DNA from: Plectrocnemia conspersa | Lineage: Eukaryota > Arthropoda > Insecta > Trichoptera > Polycentropodidae | DNA: 64,000 nucleotides | Assembly (NCBI GenBank): GCA_009617715.1 | Contig: VTFK01000002.1 | Coordinates: forward strand, 558,001-622,000 | Direction: 5' to 3' | Shown here: piece after piece, positions 12,190-27,650 of the stretch | Position numbering within the stretch: the first letter of the stretch is position 1 | How the letters are laid out: every line of letters begins with the position of its first letter | The notes under the pieces: model-generated | What the model saw: the letters and a program-made list of their open reading frames with translations, nothing else | The model's database searches: none | What the model was told of the DNA's origin: nothing | Program-made: the position numbers and the translations under genes

Positions 12190-13270
12190 TATTACTCAAT
12201 TCCTACTACATATTTTTATTTTAATCTTCGTTAAAACACCAATACCCATTAATTTAATCTATCGGAAACTATAAAAAATGATAAAAACATTTAAAAATAA
12301 GCACAAAATGCCAAAGCTCATATTGTTTTAAAGACTGAAGTACATATTTCAATGGTTTAAAACAATCAGCTTTGCGAACTTAAATTAGTACTTAATTAAA
12401 TACATTTTAAGGTTTTATTATTTTTATTTTCAAGCTGTAACTATTGTACCAATGTTTTATTATATTGTAGCTAATAAAAAATTGTTATATGCTAGTACCA
12501 TGTATTGTAAATAATAGCATGTTTGTAAAATTAGTAATTATACTGAAATATACGTTTAATATAAAAAAGTTTTACTACATTACTCTTTAATATTCAAGCA
12601 ATAATATTATTAAATAAAATAATGACACCTTGTTGAGTTGGCCCTTAATATTCTTAACACCTCACATATTGTTCCCAAAAATTTAATTCTAAGAATACAC
12701 AATTGTATTTACTCGTCAAGTATTTACTTGAGTCAAAGGATTTTCTCGACATTTTAACCGTCTCATCTTAAGCAAAATTAATTATGGAATGCTTTTGACT
12801 TTAACGCACGCATACAAACAAACTTAACCGGTCATCCCATTGAGTGCGATTTTGCACGGTCACACTTCCACTCAACCGGTAAGCTTTCGCTAACGAACGC
12901 AATTGTTTCTATGGCGAAAACACCAAGAATAGACAATAGATTTCGGCTTTTGGTAACAATGGTGAATGATACATATTGTATACGCGATTTAATTAAGAAC
13001 ACGTGTATATTATATTATTATATAGGGGTATTGATTGACGCGTATTAATGCGAGATTGGGTGTCGTCCCTTATAGCAATAGTGAACTTATCAAGGGTAAT
13101 AGATTAAGTTTCAAAACTATTCTAGCTCTTTTTCAGAAGCAATTTACGCAATAATTAATACTTTGTGGATGTCGCTTGACAGCTTTTTAATACGCTAGAA
13201 TTGCACATTTATATATTTAGCTACAGTTAAGAGGAGCATTTTATATATATTTCCTTTAATACAATGTATT
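12190..13270. other. AT-rich DNA; GC-richer patch near 12.78-12.93 kb
   Basis: No gene. The patch at 12780-12930 carries two CAACCGGT/TTAACCGGTC-type words, resembling Grainyhead sites (AACCGGTT), but this is suggestive only. Confidence 0.4.
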
Positions 13271-13277
13271 ATATTTT

Positions 13278-13345
13278 GACCATCGTGATGCATATGGTAC
13301 CCTTTTATGTCACGATAGTCTTGATTTAAATAAATAAATAATAAG
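13278..13345 (+). repeat. LINE 3'-terminal hairpin, copy B, with AAAT-type tail
   Basis: GACCATCGTGA (13278-13288) pairs with TCACGATAGTC (13310-13320) with one mismatch. The tail TTGATTTAAATAAATAAATA follows. Same family as copies A and C; no LINE coding sequence is recognisable upstream. Confidence 0.7.
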
Positions 13346-13349
13346 AGGT

Positions 13350-16300
13350 CACAAAACAAAACACTTCGAGAAGAACCTGTGATCTGATATATTTAGTCTG
13401 TCGATTGGGTAGAAAATAATAATGGAAATTACTATTTTCTAAAAATATCTAACAGTCTATCAAATGCTTTTTTATGTTTTATATGTTTTTAAAACTAAGT
13501 TTATAAAATTTAAAAAATATATATAATATAATGTTGCAAGTATTTATATCAGTTATATTTATTTTTTATTAAAATTAAACACTTAGATAAAATTATAATA
13601 TACACCTAACTATACCTTTGTTTATTTTATTATTTAATTATTAATTCGTCTTAAGGTTAACAACATCAGACAGAAAAAGAAAACATTAATTAAACGTAAA
13701 AGTTTCATCTCGTTCCGAGCTGAGTTAATATTTAACCTTGGTGTTATTCGGGATGTTTCATTATTATATCGTGTCGATAACCACTCTGGGGCTACGGTGT
13801 CATATACGATGAATATTTTATTTAAGTTCCAAAACACTTTACCCAAAATTTATTAATAATTGCCACTTACTCATTCACACACATGCGCATTTAATCACAT
13901 AATAGATTAACCAGAAATAATTTAAAAAAAATTTTGGTTGTTATCTCCATCAAATGCTATTTTAAAGAGCTTAATTAAAGAACACAATGTTATACATTAA
14001 ACCGGATACTTTAAGATTAAACGATGAATATTCATTGGATGTTTACTTAAATTGAACGTTAATCCTCGTAATGCTGGCCGCCGGTAATTTTGTGCGGTAT
14101 TTTTAATTCATTATGAGCGACGTTAATTCAAGCTTTTAAAGCTCAAAATTGTATGAAAAAAATGAATCAAATTATTGTAAAGTTTTTTTTTGCATAATAT
14201 ATTTATGGCATCAATTTTATCAAGTATCGTCTGACGTTGTACTCGTATTTTTCAATGAAACGTGTCACGTTAATTCGAGGGGTAGCGCTTTTGACATAAT
14301 TACGTTACTTAGGTAGATGGGATATATGTATATTATGATAATATATATCAAAAGCTGTCGGATCGAGTATTTATTATTCGCGAATGAAATTCAAAGTGTC
14401 ATCTCGACACAAGAGCAGCGAAAATTTTAGCTTTATGACAGTCGGCAAAAGGATTTCAAAAAGCTCTTGCTTTGCTGCTGACGCTTAAATGTCTATTTAT
14501 TACATGCTTCAAAACTATACTACGTATTTTATGAATAGTTTAATTTACTATTCATATATAGTTTAAGGACAACTATTAAAAGTAAATAAATGTTGTATAT
14601 GTATAAATTAAAATGACAGTAATAAGTAAATTAAAGCATAATAAAGTATTTTTTAGTATCTAAATATATCGATATAATTCTTTAAGAAATTGATAACTTG
14701 TCTAAAATACGAAAATCATAATAAGATAAACATATGTTAAGGAAGTAATTATTGTGTCAATATATTGTATTATATTCTACTTTTTTTTAATTTCCTCAAT
14801 AATTGTTTCATATTGTATAATAAAAATATGTAATACATACAATAAAATTATAAATATGTTTAATGATTAAAATATCAAATGAGGTAATATTACATTTTTA
14901 ATATTTCAAATTACCTTATCACTTACTTTAAAATAGTATATATATATATATAATATGAGCAACTCGTTCAACTTACTGTTGAATAAATAAATAAACCTAA
15001 TTAAAATTATATGGCTTTTACGACGTTAATTAAACACACATAAAATCAAACAAGCACTCATTCTAAATGGCCTATTCATTAATTGCTTTAGACGTCAAAC
15101 AAACTAAATGGTACAAAAAAATACATTTTATTACGACCTTTGCAAAACGAACCTTCGACGTACATTTTCTCTAATTTCGGTACGGTTTACATTAATGTTT
15201 TTAATATTCAAGCTTTAATTAGAACGTAACGCAATTAGTACGCGTGTGACCTACGTGCGTGAATCCGACAATGACCCTTCATTTAAATTCACGGCCCACA
15301 CGGCTTTCACGTTCACGTAATAATTTTGTTTACCTTTTTTATGACTGCGGTTATTTATTCGAGTGTGTTACGTTTTAAACTGATGCTGTAATATAGATGA
15401 AATTTGGGTGTGATTGCGTATTGCTCAATATAAATCAATTCAAAAAAAGTGAATACGGTAGTAAAAATATGTAGATTTAATGAAGTACATTACTTCCTTT
15501 TTAAATTAAATTATAATTAGGCACTTATTTTGAGTACTTCAAAGTATGTATGTACAACTGAATATTAGATTAAATAAACATTTTATATAAAAAAAAATAT
15601 TTATATACAAGCTTCATGGGTTAATGCAATTATATTTTTTTTAGGAAGTTCATTGGAGAGATTTAATGAGGTTTATGTGAATTTTAAATATACAAATTAT
15701 ACCAGAGATTAGAAAAAATAAATTTAATATATCAGAGTTATGAAAAATTTGTTTTAGTTTTTAATATACAGAGTTGTTTTAAATATAGATGTTAATTAAC
15801 ATCGAGCGAAGAGTCTGAGAGTCTTCGCTGTAGTCCTCGATGATTGCCCGTGTTTTGTGTACCGTAACCGACGTTGGTTGCAGGTGAATCTTTGAGTACT
15901 TGCTATTTATCGTATTAGCTAGTAATTCGGTATATAACCGAAAGATCGGTTTTACTCTTGCCTTTTAATTTGCATTTTATGGATATAACATACCTATAAA
16001 AAGGTAAAAATAATAAAAAAATACTAATTAGTATAAAAATAACAATTATGTAACTATATTAAAAATATTATTAGTTAATGAATAAAAATTAAATTATGTT
16101 TATGTTAACACACTATAGTTATTTTTCAAACACTTTTTATTTTATTGTATTATGATAAATCGAACAGCTCATTAAAATCTTTGAGTTTGTGTTCAATTAA
16201 ATTATGCACCTATTTTGAATACTTTAAACTTTATCGCATTGGTTTTGTTTATTGTAAATTAATCTGTTATGATTCAATATTTTCAATACTGCTTAAATAA

Positions 16301-18190
16301 CATTTATGTTTTTTTTACCTTAACAACACAATTGGTCATTTAAAACATTTGTTAAAATGATTTTAAATGATTGCAAAGCGAAAACTCGCACATACAAAAA
16401 GTTTTTTGTTGTTCTTTTGAAGAAAGTAAGTTGCTACCTATATATTTTTTTCAAATACAAGTTAACAAACTTTATCATAATTTATTGTCTTAAATATATT
16501 GCAATAATTATCTAATTTTCCACTAAAATTTCAATTTATTATAACATCGTTAAAGCTAATAATAAATTTGCTGGAATGGAAGACAGGAAAATGTAATTAT
16601 TATAATAATTTTCGTTTTTTCATAAAAAAAATATTTTTAAATAATTGTAAGAATCAAGAAAAGGGTTCAAAGATAAATCATTGTGCAGTGCACAAAAAAA
16701 ACTAATTACAGCAATGTGTATAGTATTTGAAGATGTACAACAAGTTTTTGCGTAAAATATACGTTGTTTGAGATTATTCTATTAAATATCGATAATCTGT
16801 GATAATATAAACCAGTCTGCCTCATGGCGCATTACATTACGGGGTTGAGGTATTTATTACTTTATTCTGTGAGAATATAAGCACATGATTTTTCATACTT
16901 TTGAGATGTGGTTCTGGTTTTTATCAAATATTGTAATTAAAAGACCATTAAACTTTACACAGTATTTGCATCAATAGTTTTGTGGATATTTTCTAGTTCA
17001 AATATTTGGTATGACTTATATAATTTGTATTGTAATGTTTTTAATTTTACCATGTAGCATAATATTTGACAGATGGAGTGTAAAACATAACCAGAAATAA
17101 TCCTTCAGACACACTAGATTTATATTTTTATTACTTGAAAATATTTATATAATATGACGAAATTGTGCTAAAAATCTAAAATAATCCTAAAGCTATAAGC
17201 TATTATAGGATAATAAATTAAATACTTTATATTATCTATATTTAATTTATTATAAACATTTTTGATGTCATAATTTTTTTAAATTAAATTAAATTAATTT
17301 AGAATATATTTTTTTTAAGCTTTTGATAATGAAATATAATTTTTTATTTTATAAAATAAATTATAAACAAAAATATTTGTATATATTTATAAATTTAAAA
17401 TAATTTTCCTTAAAACGCAATAAAATATAGTTCTCAAGCTTTAAATCTCTATTTTTTCGGAAATAAATAATACTTATTATACAAATGTTAAGAAAAAGTA
17501 TTACTAAAGTATTCATCAACGTTTTATATTCAGTTATTATTATAATACAAATCTACGACAATAGAAATTATTTAAACTTATACTCTTCAATTAAAAGCTT
17601 TTCTGAAATATCTCATAATGAAAAATATACTTTTCAACTAAAAGCTTACTTGAAAAACCCTATTAAACAAAATATATTAAGTCTTTATTTTAAATATTAT
17701 ATTTTTAGCACACAAATGTAGAAATTTTAAATATGCCAAAAGATAAAATTTTATATATTTTCCGTGATTATTTACGTCCTCTGAGATTAGACCGCCACAT
17801 GATTAAGGTTGTGGTGAGATAACCCGACATCCTTAAAACTCGTGTATCCACTACTTAAAAATACTTGTATAGTATATATTAGCAAAAAATAAAGTTTTAC
17901 TTCAGTAAAATAGGTAAGCAGATATAAGCATTTTATTCAAAAGCCTAATTGAACGATGGGTAAAATTGACAGCATATTGACAGATTGCTTATCTAATTTT
18001 TTTTTCTCTTTCGCACATATTATGACTATCGAAAAAATAAGCTTAAAAATCGGATAATTTCTCAAGGGAACCAGATTGTCTACATTCATCTTGTATAAAG
18101 TCTGATTATATTGTAACTAAGGGAACTCGGCGCACAAAATAAATCACTTTCTGTACTTATTGATTATTATTGACGTGTACGATATTCTAT
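13350..18190. other. AT-rich desert with two GC-richer patches
   Basis: No coding sequence. GC-richer patches occur at 14050-14480 (CTGGCCGCCGG) and 15130-15420 (GTACGCGTGTGACCTACGTGCG), plus a structured patch at 15800-15842. The 78-codon open frame at 17485-17721 is translated low-complexity A/T sequence. Confidence 0.55.
15800..15842 (+). other. Bulged hairpin in a GC-rich patch
   Basis: Outer arms CATCGA (15800-15805) and TCGATG (15837-15842) enclose GCGAAGA (15806-15812) and TCTTCGC (15822-15828). That gives 13 bp in two stacked helices with a 9-base loop and an 8-base one-sided bulge. Confidence 0.55.
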
Positions 18191-18192
18191 AA

Positions 18193-21035
<2,843 letters not shown>

Positions 21036-21044
21036 ATAGAATAC

Positions 21045-21200
21045 AATAATACCGGAATTTTAAATACCGGTATTACCGGTATTGATATTATTATAATTAT
21101 TTTAATAAATTGTTAATATAAAAAAGGAAAAACGACCGATATTACAAAATAAAATCGAAGATCAATTTTTGCCCTAATACCGGTATTACCAGTATTGGTA
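21045..21200. repeat. ACCGGTATT-repeat cluster, possible hAT-type sub-terminal repeats
   Basis: TACCGGTATTACCGGTATTG at about 21065 and TACCGGTATTACCAGTATTG at about 21178 are direct repeats about 113 bases apart, with a further TACCGG at 21050. Clusters of ACCGG-type words are known near the ends of some insect hAT transposons; transposase is not present. Confidence 0.4.
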
Positions 21201-21224
21201 TGTAAATTAGATGCTGGGTGTAAG

Positions 21225-21900
21225 TCAATACCGTTATAAATTAATCGAAAAGTATCTAAGGTCTTACGCGTAATCCCTCATACTCTCACTACTAAAAACC
21301 CCACCTTGATAAACGACGACTATATGTATTTGCTCATTCATAATTGATGTCCTCAAACACATAAAACTTCGACGTCGATTATTTCGAAACGTGCAGGTTT
21401 TAAGTTGACAATAGTTAGCTGACCCCTGAGTTAGAATGACCACTATCCTTATCGCATTCAAGCAGAGCCTCCTTTCATTGCACCACGTTCTCCATATCGT
21501 TCACCTCTTTGCTCCTACCGTCTCCCACTCGCCCCATTATCTTTTTATCAAATCCTCTGATATATGGTGAGCACGCACGTTGATTAGTGACTTGATTTAT
21601 AGTCCGACCGCAAGTATCGCTACGCCTGAATACGTTCTTAATGTATAAGGTCGGCAGAGGTATTGAGTCACGCGCCAAGAGTAAACTTTACAGTTATCAC
21701 GTAGATACATACACTGGTAGACCTATAGACGGGCGCGCTGCTCGCCCTTTGGGCTTGTTATCTGTCCGTGGACGACAAACAGGCTCATTTGGTGCGAAAG
21801 GTTGAATTGCTTCCTTCATAAATTCTCTTTTTATAACCCTTTGCCCAAATCAATAAACGGCAAGGTTGTCCGTAGGCCGTAGGCAAAATTCAACACTCTA
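21225..21900. promoter_or_regulatory. Long GC-richer island
   Basis: About 650 bases markedly richer in G+C than the flanks, with CpG words (GACGGGCGCGCTGCTCGCCC at 21728-21747). Short open frames of about 65 codons occur on the minus strand without recognisable domains. Candidate cis-regulatory DNA inside the putative receptor intron. Confidence 0.3.
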
Positions 21901-21904
21901 TTTT

Positions 21905-24079
21905 TGGTGGTGTTTCTTATCTCAATAATAATATACCTTCGTTTTATATGAATACATTTTTTCTACAAAATATATTTGAAAAGTAAAGCTACAACTTCAG
22001 AAGAAATATAAATTGACTTAATCTTTAAAATACTAGTTTATTTATTTTTCAACCAACGAGCTTTTTCATTTATGAATTATCAGTAGCAATGCCTTTAGTT
22101 ATTGTTGCACATATACAAACTACTATACACCAATAGTTAATTAAATATCCAGCAGATAATTAAAAAAACACTATAGTTAATTTACAAAATGAAAAATATT
22201 TATGTAATTCTCAAAATTTCACCATAATAACTTGATCTGGTTTTATACATCTACTAAATTTTAATTTATACACGTTAGTGCACAGAAACAGATTTTATTA
22301 AATCTATTATTGAAGATAGTATTAAATCACATTCTAAAAGCTAACTTTAATATATTGAAAATTTAATGTAATACCCACTGATATAAACTACGAATTTAAT
22401 ATATAGATTTAGGTAAACATAAAATCCATGTTTAATATTTATTATATATTATGTTACAATATGTGTTTTGTAATATTATCTTAATTTGTTTTATTTTGTA
22501 AACGCTTTGCTGAAATTTAATATTAACATGGCTGTGAGTAATATATATTTTTAGAAACATTTTGAAGAATATAATAATCATTGTAGCCTTATTATTTTTA
22601 ATAAAGTAATAAATACATTGATTTAATATATGATTTTATATATATATGATTTAAGGGACATATAATTAATATATAAGCTGTAACAATATTAGATGATTGA
22701 CATCTATCATTAATTAAAAATAGTTTTATAATCTCACACCCCTTGACTGTTCTTAATCAAATTTTGCATCGCTACTTTTTAGGATCTAGCTGAATGCAAA
22801 TATAACCTTATTCTCTCTTACCCACTAATTAAATATTACATAAATGTGTATTAAATTGCATGCCACTAATACTTAATACATCTAAAATGTCATAGAGAAA
22901 AGCGAAATTTAGAAGTATTCTTTTAAATACAAATAAAAATATTATCAGATTATTTTAACAGCAACATCAATACATTTTTTTAAATTATACAGATTTATCA
23001 TGTAAGAAAATTTATATCAAGAAAACTGATTTTAATATGAGGAAAACTGAGAGATATAGCCAAGAAGTCGTAAATACAATTTTTTCTGACCTTCGTATTA
23101 ATAGGGTTTATTTTTTTACGACAAAGTTAGTTGGTATTTAATTTACAACAATTAAGATTGTCATGTTAGTTTTATATATATATATTGTATATACAAAAAA
23201 AAATGTTCATGTTTGTTATACGGATTCGATTCGAGTTGGACCAGGGGATGCGAAGAGAGAAGCGGTAGCTTCTGCAATCTTCGATGGTCTAAGTAAGGTA
23301 TACCTCCTCCTAGTTCATTCAAAGTTAGTGTATCCAAATTAAAGAGTGTTCGTAAAGTTCGTACAAAGTTAGTGTGTCCAAATTAAAGAGATCTCAATGT
23401 TATGATGCGTGAATATCAGTTTTTTGATGCGTCTATTAGATTGTTCGATATAAACTTTATCGCAAACTGTACACGAGATTTGATACACTTCTTGGGATTC
23501 ATTTTTTATTTAATATTTTTCACTGTGAAGCATCAAACATATTTTGGTTTTAGATTGAAAAAAATAGATCAAATATCGAGCTTTATTAGGGCTCTGCTGA
23601 TCTTTTCTGTCACCACTCGGATGTGTAATAGTATGTAGGGTAGAAATAGTATGTAGGGTGACATTTTTTTTAATTAAAAAAATTACTTTATAACAATAAA
23701 ACTTTTAGGATATAATACTATTTTTGATGCATAAAATACTGTTTTGTTTGGTCACTCAACATTATAAAAAATATAAACTAATATTTTCTTTACTTTATAA
23801 ATAATAATATCCATTTAAAATCTTGTAACAAGATTTGCATTTGCTAGTTGATTGACTCTTTAAAAGCAATCAAAATATTTCTGATTCTGTTGCAGACAAA
23901 GGCTTTTGAAAATATATTTCTAATTAGGGAAAATATTATATTTCTCTTTTATATCAATCAAATGTATTAATATAAGAAAGCTTTAAAGTCCGTGTATAAG
24001 GGTTCTAACTATAGACTTTGATATATTCAAAACTACTGGGAAAGGACGTCAAATTCACAACAACTGAGGGATATCTATG

Positions 24080-24080
<1 letters not shown>
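21905..24080. other. AT-rich DNA with a short tandem duplication
   Basis: No gene recognised. The 78-codon frame at 23402-23638 has no motif. Confidence 0.55.
23320..23390. repeat. 27-base unit repeated at 44-base spacing
   Basis: CAAAGTTAGTG...AATTAAAGAG occurs at 23320-23346 and 23364-23390 with one mismatch. The sequence before it (23225-23300) is GC-richer and may belong to the same unidentified repeat. Confidence 0.7.

Positions 24081-24083
<3 letters not shown>

Positions 24084-24168
<85 letters not shown>
24084..24168. repeat. (AT)n microsatellite, 85 bases
   Basis: Uninterrupted alternating A/T tract. Confidence 0.95.
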
Positions 24169-24173
<5 letters not shown>

Positions 24174-24469
24174 AAAATAAGAGGAATTATCCCTGTTTCA
24201 AATAAAATTAAAACTAGAAAACGTTCTCGAATTACCAATAGAATGTTTGATGTTTAATGGTTTTTTTTTAACATTTCTTTTAAATCAATATTTGAGACTC
24301 AATTTTAGTATATAATTTTATATTTATTTCATCTTTAGGAAAATAAAATACACGTACAAATATGTATGAACTTAATTTGTTACGTACATATGTATATGTG
24401 CATATTTTTTATTATTTTAAAATGTAACGGTGATATTAAACAGATGCGATCATCTTAAATGATAGTCTA

Positions 24470-25330
24470 TAAAAAAAACACGAAACGACCCGACGACCTA
24501 TCAAGAAACTAAAATCAAAAAATTGATAGATATAATACCTATTTCTAGAGATAAAATAAAATCGTACCTCGAGAACGCCACGGTTTTTTGAATTTCCCAA
24601 AGTCCACAAAGAGAGAATACCTCTCAGACCAATTGAAAGTACAATAGACGCATCGACGCAAAAACTGACAAAGTTCCTAATGGAAATGCTTCATCCTTTT
24701 AATGAGCAAATGACATCTTATATTAAAAATGCATATGATTTCCTATAAAAGGTGTAACTATCAGATTCTGATATCTTGGTAAGTTTCGATGTAAAAAAAC
24801 TCGAAAAACACATAATGGGCCTCATTTAACACTGTCTCAAATCTACGTATTTGGTGTACAGTGGAGAATTATATAAACAGGTTGATGGAGCTCCTATGGG
24901 CTCACTACTGTCACCGATCATAGCCAAATTTTTTTTTATATATGACTTTGAAATCAAAGCGCTAGAAACAGCAAAGTTAAGTCCGAAGATTTGCTTACGT
25001 TTGTCAACATGGAAGGGAAAATATAAACGAATTTCTAACAGCATACATAAAAACATAAAATTTACTGTAGAACTAGATATACACTTAACACGCAGACCAG
25101 ATGGTACCTTAAGAAACACAGTTTTTTAAAAAAATCACTCATACTAATAGATATCTACATGCCCATCATCGCCCTACACGACTGAGACGGTGGCTGCATT
25201 GCTTTACGACAGAGCAGAAAAACTGACAGATGCAGAAAATAGAACTCAAGAGCTCAAAATTGTTCATAAAGTCCTTAAGGCTAATGGATACAAAGAAAGA
25301 GAAAGTAAAAACATGGAAAACATTGGATAT
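24470..25330 (+). mobile_element. Penelope-like retroelement relic, reverse transcriptase region
   Basis: Ordered PLE reverse transcriptase motifs are seen in shifting frames. FPKVHKERIPLRPIESTI (about 24593-24646) is the PKIHK..PLRPIVS block, then comes a SFDV block (about 24784), and YKQVDGAPMGSLLSPIIAKF (about 24873-24932) matches the QxxGxPMGSPLSP motif. After that come SIHKNIKFTVE, RRPDGTLRNTVF (ending about 25127) and a THTNRYLHAHH-like stretch, and lastly ELKSSKLFIKSLRLMDTKKEK (about 25240-25302). The catalytic YxDD box expected after the KICLR residues is missing: the sequence jumps from CLR to the region before SIHKNIKF. It is inactive. PLEs move through an RT plus a GIY-YIG nuclease; the nuclease is not attached here. 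Confidence 0.8.
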
Positions 25331-25334
25331 GCAC

Positions 25335-25725
25335 GCAGCTATAGATCGCGTTTTCCTTGGATTTTCAGTCTCTATATTTCGCCTAACATATTTTTGGCAT
25401 CGTCAGGAGATTTTTTTATATACATTTTTTTTTCTTCGCACAGTTTTTTTTGCGTATTCTCGAGAACTACAGTACAAAGAAAATATATGCTATGTCATTT
25501 TATTATTGAAGCTGATTGCATATTAAAATATAGAAGGTTATCGATAATTCTCAAGCCAAATCACACCAATTCTGGGGTTCTTATGCTTTTTTTTAAAAGA
25601 AAAAAAAAAAAGCAAAAACATAAATTTTAAAATACTAATTAGTTCTACTGACCGAAATGTTAGTAAACCAGTCTTTTGCATATAATATGGGTCATACCTA
25701 ATATAATACCTAATATATTGTTTTT
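25335..25725. other. T-rich sequence between PLE relic and LINE tail
   Basis: Long T and A runs. It may be residual PLE or LINE 3' UTR; nothing recognisable. Confidence 0.4.
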
Positions 25726-25812
25726 GACCATCGTGGCGCATTGGGGTAACCTGTTAGGCCACGATGGTCTTAATTTAATCTAAAAAAATAAAAAAATAAA
25801 AAAAATAATAGT
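25726..25812 (+). repeat. LINE 3'-terminal hairpin, copy A, with A-rich tail
   Basis: A perfect 12-bp inverted repeat, GACCATCGTGGC (25726-25737) and GCCACGATGGTC (25758-25769), has a 20-base loop. TTAATTTAATC and an (A)nT tail follow. It is the best preserved of three copies. Confidence 0.8.
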
Positions 25813-25814
25813 AT

Positions 25815-26125
25815 TATATAAGAAACGATTTTTTGACGCATTTATTTAGCTAATATGTGATAAAACGAAACTATTCACTCAATCAAATTCACGTTTATTG
25901 AGGGCAAGCAAATTTGATATACAGATAGATCGTGCAAATTTCGCTCAAACTTACATTGAATTGAAATGAGCCGCTTGTGCGAATTCATGCAATTGCTCCG
26001 GGCTTGTTTACGCCTTATCATGCAAATACGATGGAACAGAGAGATTGTTTGTATATTCAGAGCGTTGCGAGCCGTGTCACAACATTTGGGGTATTAACAA
26101 CGTGGATACAAGCTCAATATGAATT
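25815..26125 (-). other. Start of the large intron following the Octbeta2R exon
   Basis: Intronic DNA immediately after the donor. It holds a POU-octamer-like ATGCAAAT at about 26020 and otherwise no recognisable coding sequence. The TM6/TM7 motifs expected in the next exon (CWLPFF, FWIGYFNS, NPIIYAYFN) were not found on the minus strand between here and position 1 when read by eye, so this intron is probably longer than 26 kb. Confidence 0.6.
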
Positions 26126-26131
26126 ACTCAC
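26126..26131 (-). other. Splice donor ending the Octbeta2R exon (phase 1)
   Basis: Minus-strand ACG|GTGAGT is a near-consensus 5' splice site. Reading through it meets TAA two codons later, at 26124-26126, so the open frame closes inside the intron. The exon contributes one base to the next codon. Confidence 0.85.
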
Positions 26132-27491
26132 CGTTTGCGTTGAGCTCCGTGGCCGCTTTGCTGTAATCCCTGTATTGTAAAGTAGCTCCTGCTGTCGTAC
26201 TGGCAGAGCTGGTGCTCTGCCTACTGTTCCTATGAGCTCCAACCACCATTCCTACACTTGAATTCCTCTTGTTGCTAGATCCGCTTGAGTAATAACCACT
26301 CGATGTAGTATCCGTGCTAATGTTGACAGACTTTAAAGGACTCGCCTCCACCTTGTTACCCTCCCCCATGATGTTCAAATTTTCGTTAAAATTCACGACG
26401 GGTTCGCTCGGAACTACCTCTTCGGCTCTTTCTTCCCCTATAGTCTCAGTGAAAGTGCTATAATTAGGACTCACGTTACCTACGCTCCCATGCCTGCCAA
26501 TTTGCTGTATAGTCAGCCCTATATCACCATCGCTCGGATGCAGATAATGATGCGAGTGATGGTTCACGTGAGACGTATGTTGGAGATGGACGGCGTTTAA
26601 TAAAATATTAGAACTAGTTCTGGACAGCGCTTTTCTCTGCCTTATAGCTTCTTTATATATCCTATAATACATAGTCACCATCACGACTCCAGGTATCCAA
26701 AATGAGACGCAAGACGACAGGATAGCATACACTTTATTAACCACAAAGATACACGTCTCAGGATTCTCATCTCTAAAAGCTTGATGCTCTTCTGTGGTGT
26801 ACCATCCAAAAAATATGGGAGTGAAGCTAATCAACGCTGGCAATAACCACACATTAGCCAACATGAAAACGACCGTCTTATGAGTCATCGTTATGGGGTA
26901 CTCTAAAGGCCTCACAATAGCATAATATCTATCGACTGATATACAGCATAGATGTAATATGGAAGCGGTCGAAAAGTATACATCCAATGAATTCCATACG
27001 TCGCACATGAAGTAACCGAATAACCAAGATCCGGTTAGCTCGACGCTAGCGTTGAAAGTCATAGCACAGAGTGCTACTAACATATCGGCCATCGCTAAAC
27101 TGACTACGTAATAATTTGTTATGACTCTTAGTTTTCTGTGCCTGTGTACTGAAATTATGACTAAGGCGTTTCCTAGAACTGCGCTTATTATGATGGTGCC
27201 GAATATGAACCCTTTAAAAACCAAACCCATCAAATCTGTCCAACTGGGATTCGGCACTTCGACGCTAGTGGCGTTTAGTAGCGAGTTGCTGTGGCTGTGT
27301 TGGGGATCGAAATGTAGCGGTGTCACATTTCTGCCAGCAGATCGGAACTCGTAGGCACTCGATGGTGTTAATGTGCTAAGGTTTTGCCATCCGAACGTAA
27401 CGTTGGAAGATGTCGGGGTAGGAGTCGGAGATGCAAAGTCAGCTGTGAAGGTGGCTGTCGTCTGGAACTGGGTCAAGAGGTTCACCAACAT
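26132..27491 (-). CDS. Octbeta2R: Octopamine receptor beta-2R, N-terminal coding exon (TM1-TM5 and third intracellular loop)
   Basis: Class A amine GPCR exon. Octbeta2-type receptors couple octopamine to Gs and cAMP at the neuronal and muscle plasma membrane; that function is family knowledge. Seen here: N-terminal tail (1-88) with N-glycosylation sequons at N30, N37, N55 and N73; TM1 about 89-114 with GN at 107-108; TM2 with LAMAD, D136; TM3 with C163, amine-binding D170 and DRY at 187-189; TM4 with W215; ECL2 C247, the disulfide partner of C163; TM5 about 253-276 with S259, S260, S263, P267 and Y275. The loop after TM5 starts with the insect Octbeta2R signature [16 protein letters not shown] (284-299) and is Ser/Thr/His rich. 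Start ATG at 27491 has A at -3. The exon ends after codon 453 plus one base at a GTGAGT donor. TM6 and TM7 are absent, so they must lie in later exons. The closest alternative is another octopamine beta receptor, but the loop motif favours beta-2. Confidence 0.88.
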
Positions 27492-27528
27492 TTTAGTGGT
27501 TTATTGTTCGACGGGGTACTTTTGCGTC

Positions 27529-27570
27529 TTATCTGTGAGGCGTAAACTTTATGTTTAAATGGAGCACCAT
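27529..27570 (-). promoter_or_regulatory. uORF 4 in the receptor leader (13 codons plus stop)
   Basis: ATG at 27570, with A at -3, encodes MVLHLNIKFTPHR and stops with TAA at 27529, only 37 bases before the main ATG. It is the uORF best placed to limit reinitiation at the receptor start. Confidence 0.5.
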
Positions 27571-27581
27571 TTTATCTGCTT

Positions 27582-27626
27582 CTAGGCTCGTCGAAGTGTG
27601 ATGTTGGTACAGCTGATTGGTGTCAT
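27582..27626 (-). promoter_or_regulatory. uORF 3 in the receptor leader (14 codons plus stop)
   Basis: ATG at 27626 encodes MTPISCTNITLRRA and stops with TAG at 27582, leaving about 90 bases before the main ATG. Confidence 0.45.
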
Positions 27627-27650
27627 CGTACGGTGATCGTCACAGCTTAG

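Noticed and set aside
17485..17721. 78-codon plus-strand frame
   Set aside because: Lys/Ile/Asn/Tyr-rich translation of AT-rich DNA; no motif, no composition shift.
17785..17830. CGCCACA...TGTGGTG hairpin
   Set aside because: Seven pairs including a G-T, isolated; within chance expectation.
24005..24238. 77-codon minus-strand frame with Ile-Tyr repeat
   Set aside because: Produced by the 85-base AT microsatellite.
27121..27558. Two plus-strand open frames over the receptor exon
   Set aside because: Antisense shadows of the receptor coding sequence.
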